From: an uncultured Clostridia bacterium
Lineage (GTDB): Bacteria > Bacillota > Clostridia > Oscillospirales > Acutalibacteraceae
Assembly (NCBI GenBank): GCA_947165615.1
Contig: CAMVBD010000005.1
Location: forward strand, 1-12,953
Direction of reading: 5' to 3'
DNA: 12,953 nucleotides
Below are positions 7,093 through 12,953 of the stretch, piece after piece; position 1 is the stretch's first letter, and each line of letters opens with the position of its first letter. A program made the position numbers and the translations under genes. The notes under the pieces were generated by a model, which saw nothing but the letters and a program-made list of their open reading frames with translations, was not told the DNA's origin and did not search any database.

Positions 7093-7172
7093 AGAAAATA
7101 TATTTGAAGGTCATAGAAATTTTTCTTGACAGGCTTAGAAAACACACTTGAGCACAAAAGAAAATATACTTG
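7093..7172 (+). repeat. Four phased 14-bp elements at 22-bp spacing upstream of the PHP-led operon
   Basis: Four related elements start at exactly 22-bp intervals: AGAAAATATATTTG (7093-7106), AGAAATTTTTCTTG (7115-7128), AGAAAACACACTTG (7137-7150) and AGAAAATATACTTG (7159-7172). The shared pattern is AGAAA, a variable AT-rich middle, then usually CTTG. The intervening 8 bp are not conserved. Twenty-two base pairs is close to two DNA helical turns, so all copies face the same side of the helix. The array is in a non-coding AT-rich patch 103 bases before the PHP gene. It most resembles a set of binding sites for an unidentified regulator, though a decayed tandem repeat or intrinsic curvature element is possible. 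Elements 1 and 4 share a longer 19-base match with two differences (7088-7106 against 7154-7172). Confidence 0.75.
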
Positions 7173-7199
7173 CCGGCGCTTAAAGTTGTTTTCTCCGAT

Positions 7200-7211
7200 T
7201 TTTCCGGAAAA
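7200..7211. promoter_or_regulatory. Perfect 12-bp palindrome, possible operator
   Basis: TTTTCCGGAAAA at 7200-7211 is a perfect palindrome in the leader region, between the 22-bp-phased array and the probable -10 box at 7247. Its position suits an operator for a dimeric regulator. A separate 9-bp sequence, CCGGCGCTT, appears twice nearby (7173-7181 and 7232-7240). No regulator gene is in the window, so function is inferred from position only. Confidence 0.4.
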
Positions 7212-7243
7212 TCAAAAACCGTCTTTTCTTTCCGGCGCTTTCG

Positions 7244-7252
7244 TGATATACT
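7244..7252 (+). promoter_or_regulatory. Probable extended -10 promoter for the PHP-led operon
   Basis: TATACT at 7247-7252 is preceded by TG-A (7244-7246), forming an extended -10. At 17-bp spacing the -35 is only T-rich (TTTTCT at 7224-7229), so an extended -10 or an activator would be needed. Initiation would fall about 7259, giving a very short leader before the AGGAAGGGGAG ribosome site and the ATG at 7275. Confidence 0.5.
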
Positions 7253-7274
7253 GAAAAAAAAGGAAGGGGAGACT

Positions 7275-8291
7275 ATGCGAAAATACTTATTGCCCAAGGA
7301 CGGGCAGTTTTACAAGGCCAATCTGCACGCGCACTCCACGTTTTCGGACGGGCGGCTGACGCCGGCGGAACTCAAGGCCGCCTACAAGGGGGCGGGATAC
7401 TCGGTGCTGTCCATCACCGACCACGACCTGATGGTCCCGCACCACGATCTGACGGACCCCGATTTTTTGATGCTGACGGGCTTTGAAATGGAATTCAACG
7501 AGCCCCGCCGTCCGGGCGTCGTCGATTCCAGGACCTGCCACATCTGCCTTGTGGCGCTGGACGCCTCCATTGACACGCAGCCCTGCTGGCACCGCACGAA
7601 GTATGTGGACGAAGAGCGGCGGCAGTACGCAAAATTCGACCCCGACGAGCCGGATTACGAGCGGGAGTATACGCCGGAATGCATCAACAAAGCCATCCGC
7701 ATCGGGCGCGAAAAGGGCTTTTTTGTGACCTACAACCACCCGGTCTGGTCGCTGGAGCGCTATCCCGAGTATTCCCGGTACGAAGGCATGCACGCCATGG
7801 AGATCTCCAACTACTCCAGCATCGTCTCCGGCTGGGACGAGTACAACGGCGCGGCGTACGACGATTTTTTGTGTCAGGGCAAGCGCGTCTTTCCGCAGGG
7901 GACGGACGACAACCACAACCACCAGCAGCCGGGGCACCCGAAGTGGGATTCCTTCGGCGGGTTTATCTGGATCAAAGCGCCGGCCCTCACGTACCCCGCC
8001 GTCAGCGCGGCGCTTGTAAACGGCGACTTTTACGCGTCGCAGGGGCCGGAGATCCATGACCTGTATTTTGAGGACGGCGTCCTGCACGTCACCTGTTCCC
8101 CGGCCGTTCGCGTCTACTGCATCACCGAAGCGCGCGCAAACAAGGCGGCCTACGGCGAAAACGGCGGCCTTGCGACGACGGCGGCGTTTCCCATCTCCCC
8201 GGACGAGGGGTACGTCCGCATTTCGGTGCAGGACGAAAGGGGATTGCGCGCCGACACCCGCGCCTTTTTCCCGGACGAATTATTTGAATGA
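7275..8291 (+). CDS. PHP-domain metal-dependent hydrolase (phosphoesterase)
   Basis: The product is 338 residues from ATG 7275, preceded by AGGAAGGGGAG (7261-7271). An in-frame TTG at 7170 would add 35 non-conserved-looking residues and is rejected. There is no signal peptide, so it is cytoplasmic. The PHP motifs are in order: NLHAHSTFSDG (HxH at 18-20), ITDHD (Asp49, His50), GFEMEF (Glu71), His89 in TCHIC, YNHPVWS (His155) and TDDNHN (Asp212, His214). Together these give the metal ligands of the polymerase-and-histidinol-phosphatase superfamily, which binds two or three metal ions and hydrolyses phosphate esters. The last ~75 residues (LHVTCSPAVRVYCI, EGYVRISVQDERGLRADTRAFF) are a beta-rich tail often found in stand-alone PHP proteins. 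It is the first gene of a unit whose next gene, a glycosidase, starts 17 bases after its stop. A phosphorylated sugar substrate is an inference from this neighbour. Confidence 0.85.
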   Translation: MRKYLLPKDGQFYKANLHAHSTFSDGRLTPAELKAAYKGAGYSVLSITDHDLMVPHHDLTDPDFLMLTGFEMEFNEPRRPGVVDSRTCHICLVALDASIDTQPCWHRTKYVDEERRQYAKFDPDEPDYEREYTPECINKAIRIGREKGFFVTYNHPVWSLERYPEYSRYEGMHAMEISNYSSIVSGWDEYNGAAYDDFLCQGKRVFPQGTDDNHNHQQPGHPKWDSFGGFIWIKAPALTYPAVSAALVNGDFYASQGPEIHDLYFEDGVLHVTCSPAVRVYCITEARANKAAYGENGGLATTAAFPISPDEGYVRISVQDERGLRADTRAFFPDELFE

Positions 8292-8308
8292 CAAGAAGGG
8301 AGACCCCT

Positions 8309-9838
8309 ATGGAACACAACCCTTTTCATGAATTTACGGTCCCCGCAGACCGCTTTATGGCCGAAAACGTCTTTGTCGGCATGGAGCCGGAGGACCGGCC
8401 CCTTCCGACCTACGAGGAAGAAAAGGACCGCCTGCCGCGCCCCGTGTGGGACGGGCGGGAGGACGTCTTGTCCTGCTATGACAAAACGTGGAAACTGGCG
8501 TTCGGCAACCTCTGCCGCCCGACGCCCGGCAGCGGCTACGTCTCCAATTTTATCGACACGGCCTTCAACGGGTGCATCTTTATGTGGGACTCGTCCTTTA
8601 TCCTCATGTTCGGCAAGTACGCCGCAAGATCCTTCGATTTTCAGGGGACGCTGAACAATTTTTATTCCCATCAGTACCCGGACGGCTATATGTGCCGCGA
8701 GATCGAGGAGGAGACCGGGCGCGACCACTTTACGCGCTTTGACCCCGCCGCCACCGGGCCCGAGGTCATGCCGTGGTGCGAGTGGGAGTACTTCAAAAAC
8801 TTTGGCGACCGCGACCGGCTTTCGAGGGTCTTTCCGTGTCTGATGGCCTATCACCGCTGGACCCGCGCGAACCACACCTGGCGCGACGGCACCTACTGGT
8901 CCAGCGGCTGGGGCTGCGGCATGGACAACCTTCCCCGCGTGCAGGAGGGGTACCACGTCTGCTTTTCGCACGGACACATGGTCTGGTGCGACGCGTGCAT
9001 GCAGGCGCTGTTAAGCTGCAAGGTGCTCATCTCCATGGCAAAGGTTCTCGGGCGCGAGGACGACGTCAAGGATCTGTACGAGGAGCGCGAGCGGCTGACA
9101 AAGGTCCTCAACGAAACGCTTTGGGACGACAAAACCGCGTTTTACTATGACCTGTGGAAAAACGGCGAATGGAACCGTGTCAAGCACGTCGGCGCGTACT
9201 GGGCGCTGCTGGCAGGCGCGGTGCCGGAGGAAAACGCCGACCGTTTTATTTGGCACCTTGAAAACGAAAACGAGTTCAAGACCCCCTGCCGCGTGCCGTC
9301 GCTGTCCAAGGACCATCCGGACTTCGATCCGAACGGCGACTACTGGAACGGCGGCGTCTGGGCGCCGACCACCTACATGACCCTGTCGGGCCTTGACGCC
9401 TACGGTCGAAACGCGCTCTCGCACGAGATCGGCCTCAATTTCCTCAACTGGGTCGTCGAGGTCTTTAAGGACACGGGCACGGTGTACGAAAACTACGCCC
9501 CCTGTTTTGACCAAAACGGCCGCCCCCACAGGGGCGCCCCCTCGCGCGGCGACTTTGTTGGCTGGACGGGGCTTGCGCCCATTTCCGTCCTGTTTGAGTT
9601 TGTGTTCGGCATAAAGCCCGACGCCGAGCACAACGTCATCCGCTGGCACATAAATCTCACCGACCGCCACGGCGTCACAAAGTATCCCTTCGGCAAGGAC
9701 GCGAAGCTCGACCTCATCGCCGACGCCCGCGAAAACGAGGAAGCCGAGCCTGTCGTGCACATCACCTCCGACCGCCCCGTCACCGTCGAGATCTATTGGG
9801 ATCACGATCAAAAACGCAAGACCTTGTCCGTTCAATAA
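8309..9838 (+). CDS. GH63/trehalase-like (alpha/alpha)6-barrel glycosidase
   Basis: The product is 509 residues. ATG 8309 is used because GGGAG (8298-8302) is 6 bases upstream; the ATG at 8288 overlaps the previous stop and lacks a ribosome site. No signal peptide is seen, so the enzyme is probably cytoplasmic. Landmarks match the GH63, GH37 and mannosylglycerate-hydrolase-like group of (alpha/alpha)6 barrels: FMWDSSF (91-97), TYWSSGWGCGMDNLPR (195-210), SLSKDHPDFDPNGDYWNGGVWAPTTYM (YWNGGVW at 345-351) and VYENYAP. The likely catalytic acid is Asp206 in the GMDN loop and the likely base is Glu394 in YENYAP. The family hydrolyses alpha-glucosides or alpha-mannosides with inversion. Length fits a stand-alone catalytic domain plus a short C-terminal beta segment. 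It follows the PHP gene by 17 bases and precedes the BMP-like gene by 21, so the three are very likely co-transcribed. The precise substrate is not determinable from sequence. Confidence 0.82.
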   Translation: MEHNPFHEFTVPADRFMAENVFVGMEPEDRPLPTYEEEKDRLPRPVWDGREDVLSCYDKTWKLAFGNLCRPTPGSGYVSNFIDTAFNGCIFMWDSSFILMFGKYAARSFDFQGTLNNFYSHQYPDGYMCREIEEETGRDHFTRFDPAATGPEVMPWCEWEYFKNFGDRDRLSRVFPCLMAYHRWTRANHTWRDGTYWSSGWGCGMDNLPRVQEGYHVCFSHGHMVWCDACMQALLSCKVLISMAKVLGREDDVKDLYEERERLTKVLNETLWDDKTAFYYDLWKNGEWNRVKHVGAYWALLAGAVPEENADRFIWHLENENEFKTPCRVPSLSKDHPDFDPNGDYWNGGVWAPTTYMTLSGLDAYGRNALSHEIGLNFLNWVVEVFKDTGTVYENYAPCFDQNGRPHRGAPSRGDFVGWTGLAPISVLFEFVFGIKPDAEHNVIRWHINLTDRHGVTKYPFGKDAKLDLIADARENEEAEPVVHITSDRPVTVEIYWDHDQKRKTLSVQ

Positions 9839-9859
9839 ATTCCGGGAGGAAAAAACACC

Positions 9860-11065
9860 ATGAAACGATTCGCCGCAAACCGCTTTTTTTCTGTCTTTCT
9901 GACCGCGGTCCTTTTCGCCGCGGGGCTTATCCTGCCGGTATCCGCCGCCGGGTGGCTTCCCGGCGATATGGACCGGGACGGTAAAATCACCGCCGCCGAC
10001 GCCAGAATCGTGCTGCGCATCGCCGTAGGGCTCGAGTCCGTCGAGGCGTATATGGACCCGGAGGAGGATCGCTCCGGCGTTGAGATCGCCGTCGTCACGG
10101 ACGTCGGCGTATTGATGGACCACGGTTACAATCAGGGCATTTTTGACGGGGCGCAGGCCTTTTCCGCCGACCGGAGCCTCCGCTTCGGCGTCTATCAGCC
10201 CGGGAACGGAGAAGACGTAACCGACGGGGACCGCGTCGCCGCCATGGAAAGGGCCGTGAAGGACGGCGCCGCCATCGTCGTGACGGCGGGCTTTGAGCAG
10301 GCCCAGGCACTGGAACAGGTCGCGGAAAAATATCCCGACGTCAAATTCGTCTTTGTGGACGGCTGGACGGTCGGCCCCGAAAACGTGACCGCCGTGGCCT
10401 ATAAGGAGGAGCAGGCGGGCTTCCTCGCGGGCTACGCAGCCGTGCGCGAGGGCTATACGCGCCTTGGCTTTATGGGCGGCGGCGGAGGCGAAAACCCCGC
10501 CGTCAACCGCTACGGCTACGGCTTTTTGCAGGGTGTGGAGGCCGCCGGCGCCGAACTGAAGGTCAAGGCCGAGGTGCGCTGGAGTATGCTGTACGGAGAG
10601 ACCTTTACGGGATCTCCGGAACTGGAGGCGCTGGCGCTCGACTGGTACAAAAACGGGACCGAGGTCATTTTTACCTGCGGCGGCGCAATGGTCGACTCTG
10701 TGATCGCGGCGGCCGAGAGCACGCCGTCCGGCAAGGTCATCGGCGTGGACGTGGACCAGTCTTCGCTGTCCGACCGGGTCGTGACCTCCGCCATGAAGGA
10801 TATCGGCGGGTCGGTCGAATGGGTGCTGGATCAGTATTACGCCGGAAAGTGGAACCTGATGCTTGGGGGCTTGACCCAATGCTTCGGCGCGGCCGAGGAC
10901 AGCGTGGGGCTGCCCACCGTCGACTGGCGGTTTTCGCGCTTTACCAAAGACCAGTACCGCGCCCTGTACGCGCGGATTAAATCCGGCGAACTCGCCCCGA
11001 AGGACGATGTGCCCGAAGATATTACGGCCGGCTGGCGGTATCTGACCGTCGCCGTTGAAACCTGA
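9860..11065 (+). CDS. Secreted BMP/PnrA-family binding protein with N-terminal half dockerin
   Basis: The product is 401 residues; GGGAGG (9844-9849) is 10 bases before the ATG. Residues 1-30 are a signal peptide probably cut near VSAA. Residues 35-59 (GDMDRDGKITAADARIVLRI and the following AVGLE) form a single calcium-binding F-hand of dockerin type, not the usual pair. From ~74 the BMP/PnrA periplasmic-binding fold follows: VVTDVGVLMDHGYNQGIFDGA, AAIVVTAGFEQAQALEQVAE, KYPDVKFVFVDGW, AYKEEQAGFLAGYAAV, NRYGYGFLQGVEAAG, EVIFTCGGAMVDSV and KVIGVDVDQSSLSDRVVTSA. Family members bind purine nucleosides or related ligands for ABC importers or signalling. Most Gram-positive relatives are lipoproteins; here no lipobox Cys is present, so membrane attachment must be different or absent. 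No ABC permease or ATPase gene is adjacent. The protein could be a soluble or docked ligand receptor. It sits in the PHP-glycosidase operon. Confidence 0.86.
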   Translation: MKRFAANRFFSVFLTAVLFAAGLILPVSAAGWLPGDMDRDGKITAADARIVLRIAVGLESVEAYMDPEEDRSGVEIAVVTDVGVLMDHGYNQGIFDGAQAFSADRSLRFGVYQPGNGEDVTDGDRVAAMERAVKDGAAIVVTAGFEQAQALEQVAEKYPDVKFVFVDGWTVGPENVTAVAYKEEQAGFLAGYAAVREGYTRLGFMGGGGGENPAVNRYGYGFLQGVEAAGAELKVKAEVRWSMLYGETFTGSPELEALALDWYKNGTEVIFTCGGAMVDSVIAAAESTPSGKVIGVDVDQSSLSDRVVTSAMKDIGGSVEWVLDQYYAGKWNLMLGGLTQCFGAAEDSVGLPTVDWRFSRFTKDQYRALYARIKSGELAPKDDVPEDITAGWRYLTVAVET

Positions 11066-11081
11066 AACGAAAGAGCAGCGT

Positions 11082-11585
11082 ATGAACCATAAATCCTTTC
11101 AAAAAACCGTCGCCGAAAAACGGATCGAACGCGTCAAAGCCCTGTTTTGCGACGTCACGCCCTTAAAAACCGACTGCGGGCTTGTGTGCTCCGGCGCGTG
11201 CTGCAAGGGGGACGACAAAACCGGCATGCTGCTGTTCCCCGGCGAACGGACCCCTTTGACGGTCCTCGAACGAGACGCGCGGCGACTTGCCGTCTGCGCC
11301 GGGACGTGCGACAGGGACGACCGCCCGCTGTCGTGCCGGATCTTTCCCTTTTTCCCGGTTGTGGAGGAAGACGGAAATGTTCTTGCCGCCATCGACGCCA
11401 GAGCCTTTTCGGTCTGTCCGCTGGCGCGGCAGGCCGAGGCCGTCGCCTTCGACCCCCGTTTTATTCGGCGCGTAAAAATCGCGGGCAGAATCCTTTTGAA
11501 CGATCCCGAAGCCGCCGCGTTTTTACGGGAGATCGCGGAGGAGATCAAAGAACTTACCGCCGCAAGGGAAAAACTGACGAAATAA
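11082..11585 (+). CDS. YkgJ-like cysteine-cluster (zinc/iron-chelating) protein
   Basis: The product is 167 residues from ATG 11082. The ribosome site is weak (GAAAGAG at 11069-11075), and a TTG start at 11055 inside the previous gene would add nine residues. Residues 32-41 read CGLVCSGACC, a CxxxCxxxCC cluster. Further cysteines follow at 72 and 76 (CAGTC), 85 (RPLSCRIFPFFP) and 112 (SVCPLA). The RP..CR.FP.FP part matches the second conserved segment of the YkgJ/PF03692-type family, proposed to chelate zinc or an iron-sulfur cluster; the first motif in that family is CxxCxxCC, so the spacing here is slightly longer. No signal peptide or membrane segment is visible, so a cytosolic location is likely. 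The function of the family is not established. It is 16 bases after the BMP-like gene and is followed by a terminator, so it is the last gene of this operon. Confidence 0.75.
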   Translation: MNHKSFQKTVAEKRIERVKALFCDVTPLKTDCGLVCSGACCKGDDKTGMLLFPGERTPLTVLERDARRLAVCAGTCDRDDRPLSCRIFPFFPVVEEDGNVLAAIDARAFSVCPLARQAEAVAFDPRFIRRVKIAGRILLNDPEAAAFLREIAEEIKELTAAREKLTK

Positions 11586-11598
11586 GGCTATAAAAACC

Positions 11599-11631
11599 AA
11601 CGAGCCGAAGGATGGTCCTTCGGCTCGTTTT
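11599..11631. terminator. Bidirectional intrinsic terminator between convergent genes
   Basis: A perfect 14-bp stem pairs 11599-11612 with 11616-11629 around a TGG loop. On the plus strand four T residues lie at 11628-11631. On the minus strand the stem is followed by GGTTTTTAT, from the A-rich 11592-11596 side. It lies 13 bases after the plus-strand stop and 20 bases beyond the minus-strand stop, so it can end both transcripts. Confidence 0.85.
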
Positions 11632-11651
11632 CCGGTTATTCGTATTCGTTT

Positions 11652-12632
11652 TCAGTTTGCGGGGATCGGGTTTTTGAGCGTGTAGGTCATTTCGCACAGC
11701 TCGCCGGTGTCCTCGTCGTCCACGCGCCATTCGCCGTGATAGAAATCGCGTCCGCGCACAAGGACCTCGTTTTCATAGACCTCGACCTCGATGCCGATGC
11801 CGGTGTTGCGGAAAATCTCATTGTCCTCGCCGCTTGCAAGTTCGGTCAGGCGCGGCAGATAGATCTCCGGGAAGCCATTGGACGTATGGAAGGACCAGAA
11901 CAGATACAGCGGCATGTGGGTGTGACCGCAGAAGTAGAACAGGTCGTAGTCGCGGTTGTAGTCCGCCAGCATATCGACCAGACGGTCGGTGGCTTCTCCA
12001 CTGTCGTCAATGGCGTCGTCCGCCGGATAGTGCGAGAACACAAACACGGGCTTGCCGCTGGACTTTGCTTCCTCCAGCAAGCACTCGAGCCACGTAAACT
12101 GCTCGTCGGTCATGTGCATTTCATAGACAAGCTGCTCTTCCATGCCGAGGACGATGAAATAATACCCGTCGATGACCTTGTAATAGTAGGGGTGCTCCAG
12201 ATCATGCCCGAAAAAGGCGTTCGAGAAGTCGAGCCAGCGGTTTTGCAGCTTTTCGTAGTCGCCCTCGCCGTTGCCGATGTCGTGGTTGCCCATGACGGGC
12301 AGGACGGTCTGATCCTTCATGTACTTTCGGACCGCGCCGTGGAACAGCAGGTTTTCAAGGAACTGGCAGTTCATGGTGTTGTCGCCGAGGAAAATGACGG
12401 CGTCGTTGCCGCTTTTGTTTTTCATCGTGTCCTGCAGGGCGTGGGTGAACACCTTGTAGCGGGTAAAGTTGTTGGTCTCGATGTGGGAGTCGGACAGGAT
12501 GGAGAAGTTGAGTTCGCACGCCTCGGGGTCGCGCACGTCGTAGGCGGGGGTCTTGCTCACGCCCGCCGCGGTCGCCATAACGACCGTGACAACGGCGGCA
12601 AGGATCTTGAGAAACAGGGCTTTGATCATCAT
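11652..12632 (-). CDS. Exported or membrane-anchored calcineurin-like metallophosphoesterase
   Basis: The product is 326 residues, starting at ATG 12632 (a second ATG lies one codon later). AAGGAGG on the minus strand (12639-12645) is 6 bases from the start. Residues ~4-24 are a hydrophobic signal sequence or anchor without a lipobox Cys. The metallophosphoesterase motifs are in order: LSDSH (Asp48, His50), FLGDNTMN (Asp84), VMGNHDIG (Asn116-His117), FSHYP (His201) and CGHTH (His237, His239). Together these give the dinuclear metal site of the calcineurin-like superfamily, which hydrolyses phosphomono- or diesters. The fold continues to a beta-rich C-terminus (GIGIEVEVYENEVLVRGRDF). Extracytoplasmic phosphodiesters of lipids or wall polymers are plausible substrates. 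The partial alpha/beta hydrolase gene ends 26 bases before this start on the same strand, so the two may be co-transcribed. The promoter is outside the window. Confidence 0.87.
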   Translation of the reverse strand: MMIKALFLKILAAVVTVVMATAAGVSKTPAYDVRDPEACELNFSILSDSHIETNNFTRYKVFTHALQDTMKNKSGNDAVIFLGDNTMNCQFLENLLFHGAVRKYMKDQTVLPVMGNHDIGNGEGDYEKLQNRWLDFSNAFFGHDLEHPYYYKVIDGYYFIVLGMEEQLVYEMHMTDEQFTWLECLLEEAKSSGKPVFVFSHYPADDAIDDSGEATDRLVDMLADYNRDYDLFYFCGHTHMPLYLFWSFHTSNGFPEIYLPRLTELASGEDNEIFRNTGIGIEVEVYENEVLVRGRDFYHGEWRVDDEDTGELCEMTYTLKNPIPAN

Positions 12633-12658
12633 GGGTTTCCTCCTTGGTTGCGGTTCGT

Positions 12659-12953
12659 TCAGTCTTCCTTCAGGAATTTTTCAATGGTCTGGAGATACAT
12701 AAGAAGCGTGGAGTCGACGGACAGGTAGATCTCGTGCTTGCTGTTCGGGAACTGTACGAGCCGTCCGTTTTTGAGCTGCTTTATAAACACGTTCTCCTTT
12801 TCGGAGACGACGCTCGTGTCCACCTCCGGCTGGCACAAAAGCACCGGCAGGGTGATGGCGGCGTTGCGCTTGGGGTCCAGGTTCTTTTTGACCACGCGCA
12901 TGGCTTCGCGCACCCACGCGCAGGACGCGCCGGCGGTCTGGAGGTTGCGGTCG
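12659..12953 (-). CDS. Alpha/beta hydrolase (lysophospholipase-like), C-terminal part (5' end outside window)
   Basis: The minus-strand frame is open to the window edge and ends in TGA at 12659-12661, leaving ~97 residues. The GTG and ATG codons inside are internal because the frame continues upstream (NLQTAGASCAW). The segment ITLPVLLCQPEVDTSVV carries the likely catalytic Asp of the alpha/beta-hydrolase triad in its usual strand-loop position. NGRLVQFPNSKHEIYLSVDS carries the likely catalytic His, and YLQTIEKFLKE is the typical last helix. The pattern is like serine aminopeptidase S33 or PldB/monoglyceride-lipase-type enzymes, which cleave esters of lipids. The nucleophile Ser (GxSxG) would be outside the window, so activity cannot be confirmed. 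Co-transcription with the downstream phosphoesterase suggests lipid or phospholipid metabolism, as inference. Confidence 0.75.
   Translation of the reverse strand, partial: DRNLQTAGASCAWVREAMRVVKKNLDPKRNAAITLPVLLCQPEVDTSVVSEKENVFIKQLKNGRLVQFPNSKHEIYLSVDSTLLMYLQTIEKFLKED

Noticed and set aside
7126..7131. A perfect TTGACA -35 box inside the second phased element
   Set aside because: No acceptable -10 hexamer lies 16-18 bp downstream. It is better explained as part of the repeated element, though a weak promoter cannot be excluded.
7093..7172. A small CRISPR-like array
   Set aside because: The unit is only 22 bp, with 14-bp variable-core elements and 8-bp gaps. That is too short for repeats and spacers, and no cas genes are nearby.
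7170..7274. A 35-residue N-terminal extension of the PHP protein
   Set aside because: The residues do not resemble the family. The extension would run through the promoter region, and the ATG at 7275 has a strong ribosome site.
9011..10879. A 622-residue open frame on the minus strand
   Set aside because: It lies antisense to the GH63-like and BMP-like genes, which have recognisable domains and ribosome sites. No motif is visible in the antisense frame.
11736..12728. A 330-residue open frame on the plus strand
   Set aside because: It is antisense to the metallophosphoesterase, whose five motifs are complete. The plus-strand frame shows only valine-rich low-complexity sequence.

Overview
The window looks like chromosome from an uncultured, GC-rich anaerobic Clostridia-type Firmicute (Oscillospirales/Christensenellales-like). 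Supporting signs are strong AGGAGG-type ribosome sites, TTG as well as ATG starts, low-GC intergenic islands between GC-rich genes, secreted proteins with dockerin-type calcium repeats, a BspA-type leucine-rich-repeat protein and a GPH-type sugar transporter. This placement is inferred from style and protein families, not from a marker gene. No rRNA, tRNA, transposase, CRISPR array or transcription-factor gene was seen.

Layout. (1) Positions 3-371 hold the 3' end of a metallo-beta-lactamase-fold hydrolase, closed by a strong terminator (402-437). (2) A sigma70-type promoter (460-489) leads into a co-directional block: a GDPD-family phosphodiesterase with altered catalytic-site residues (531-1370), a membrane-anchored BspA-type LRR protein (1466-2494), a GPH/MFS symporter overlapping it by 8 nt (2487-4256), a compact intracellular GH101/GH129-like glycosidase (4269-5651) and a secreted protein with two beta-domains, a PDDPT-repeat linker and a dockerin (5717-6934). 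A terminator follows at 6972-7001. (3) A 340-bp AT-rich intergenic region carries four copies of a 14-bp element at exactly 22-bp spacing (7093-7172), a palindrome and a probable extended -10 promoter. (4) A tight four-gene unit follows: PHP-domain hydrolase (7275-8291), GH63/trehalase-like glycosidase (8309-9838), BMP/PnrA-like secreted binding protein with a half dockerin (9860-11065) and a CxxxCxxxCC metal-chelating protein (11082-11585). (5) A bidirectional terminator (11599-11631) separates this from two minus-strand genes: a calcineurin-like phosphoesterase (11652-12632) and the 3' end of an alpha/beta hydrolase (12659-12953).

How the genes may work together. The transporter and the two glycosidases without signal peptides suggest import of an oligosaccharide or glycoside and its breakdown in the cytoplasm. 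The GDPD-like and PHP proteins could remove phosphate or phosphodiester groups from the same or related substrates. The dockerin protein and the BMP-like protein would act outside the membrane. The substrate is unknown. The GH101/129 resemblance points weakly to alpha-linked N-acetylgalactosamine or galactose, as in mucin-type or wall glycans. This joint role is inference from gene order and families. The features least explained by known annotation are the phased 22-bp repeat array, and the binding protein that has half a dockerin and no lipobox.
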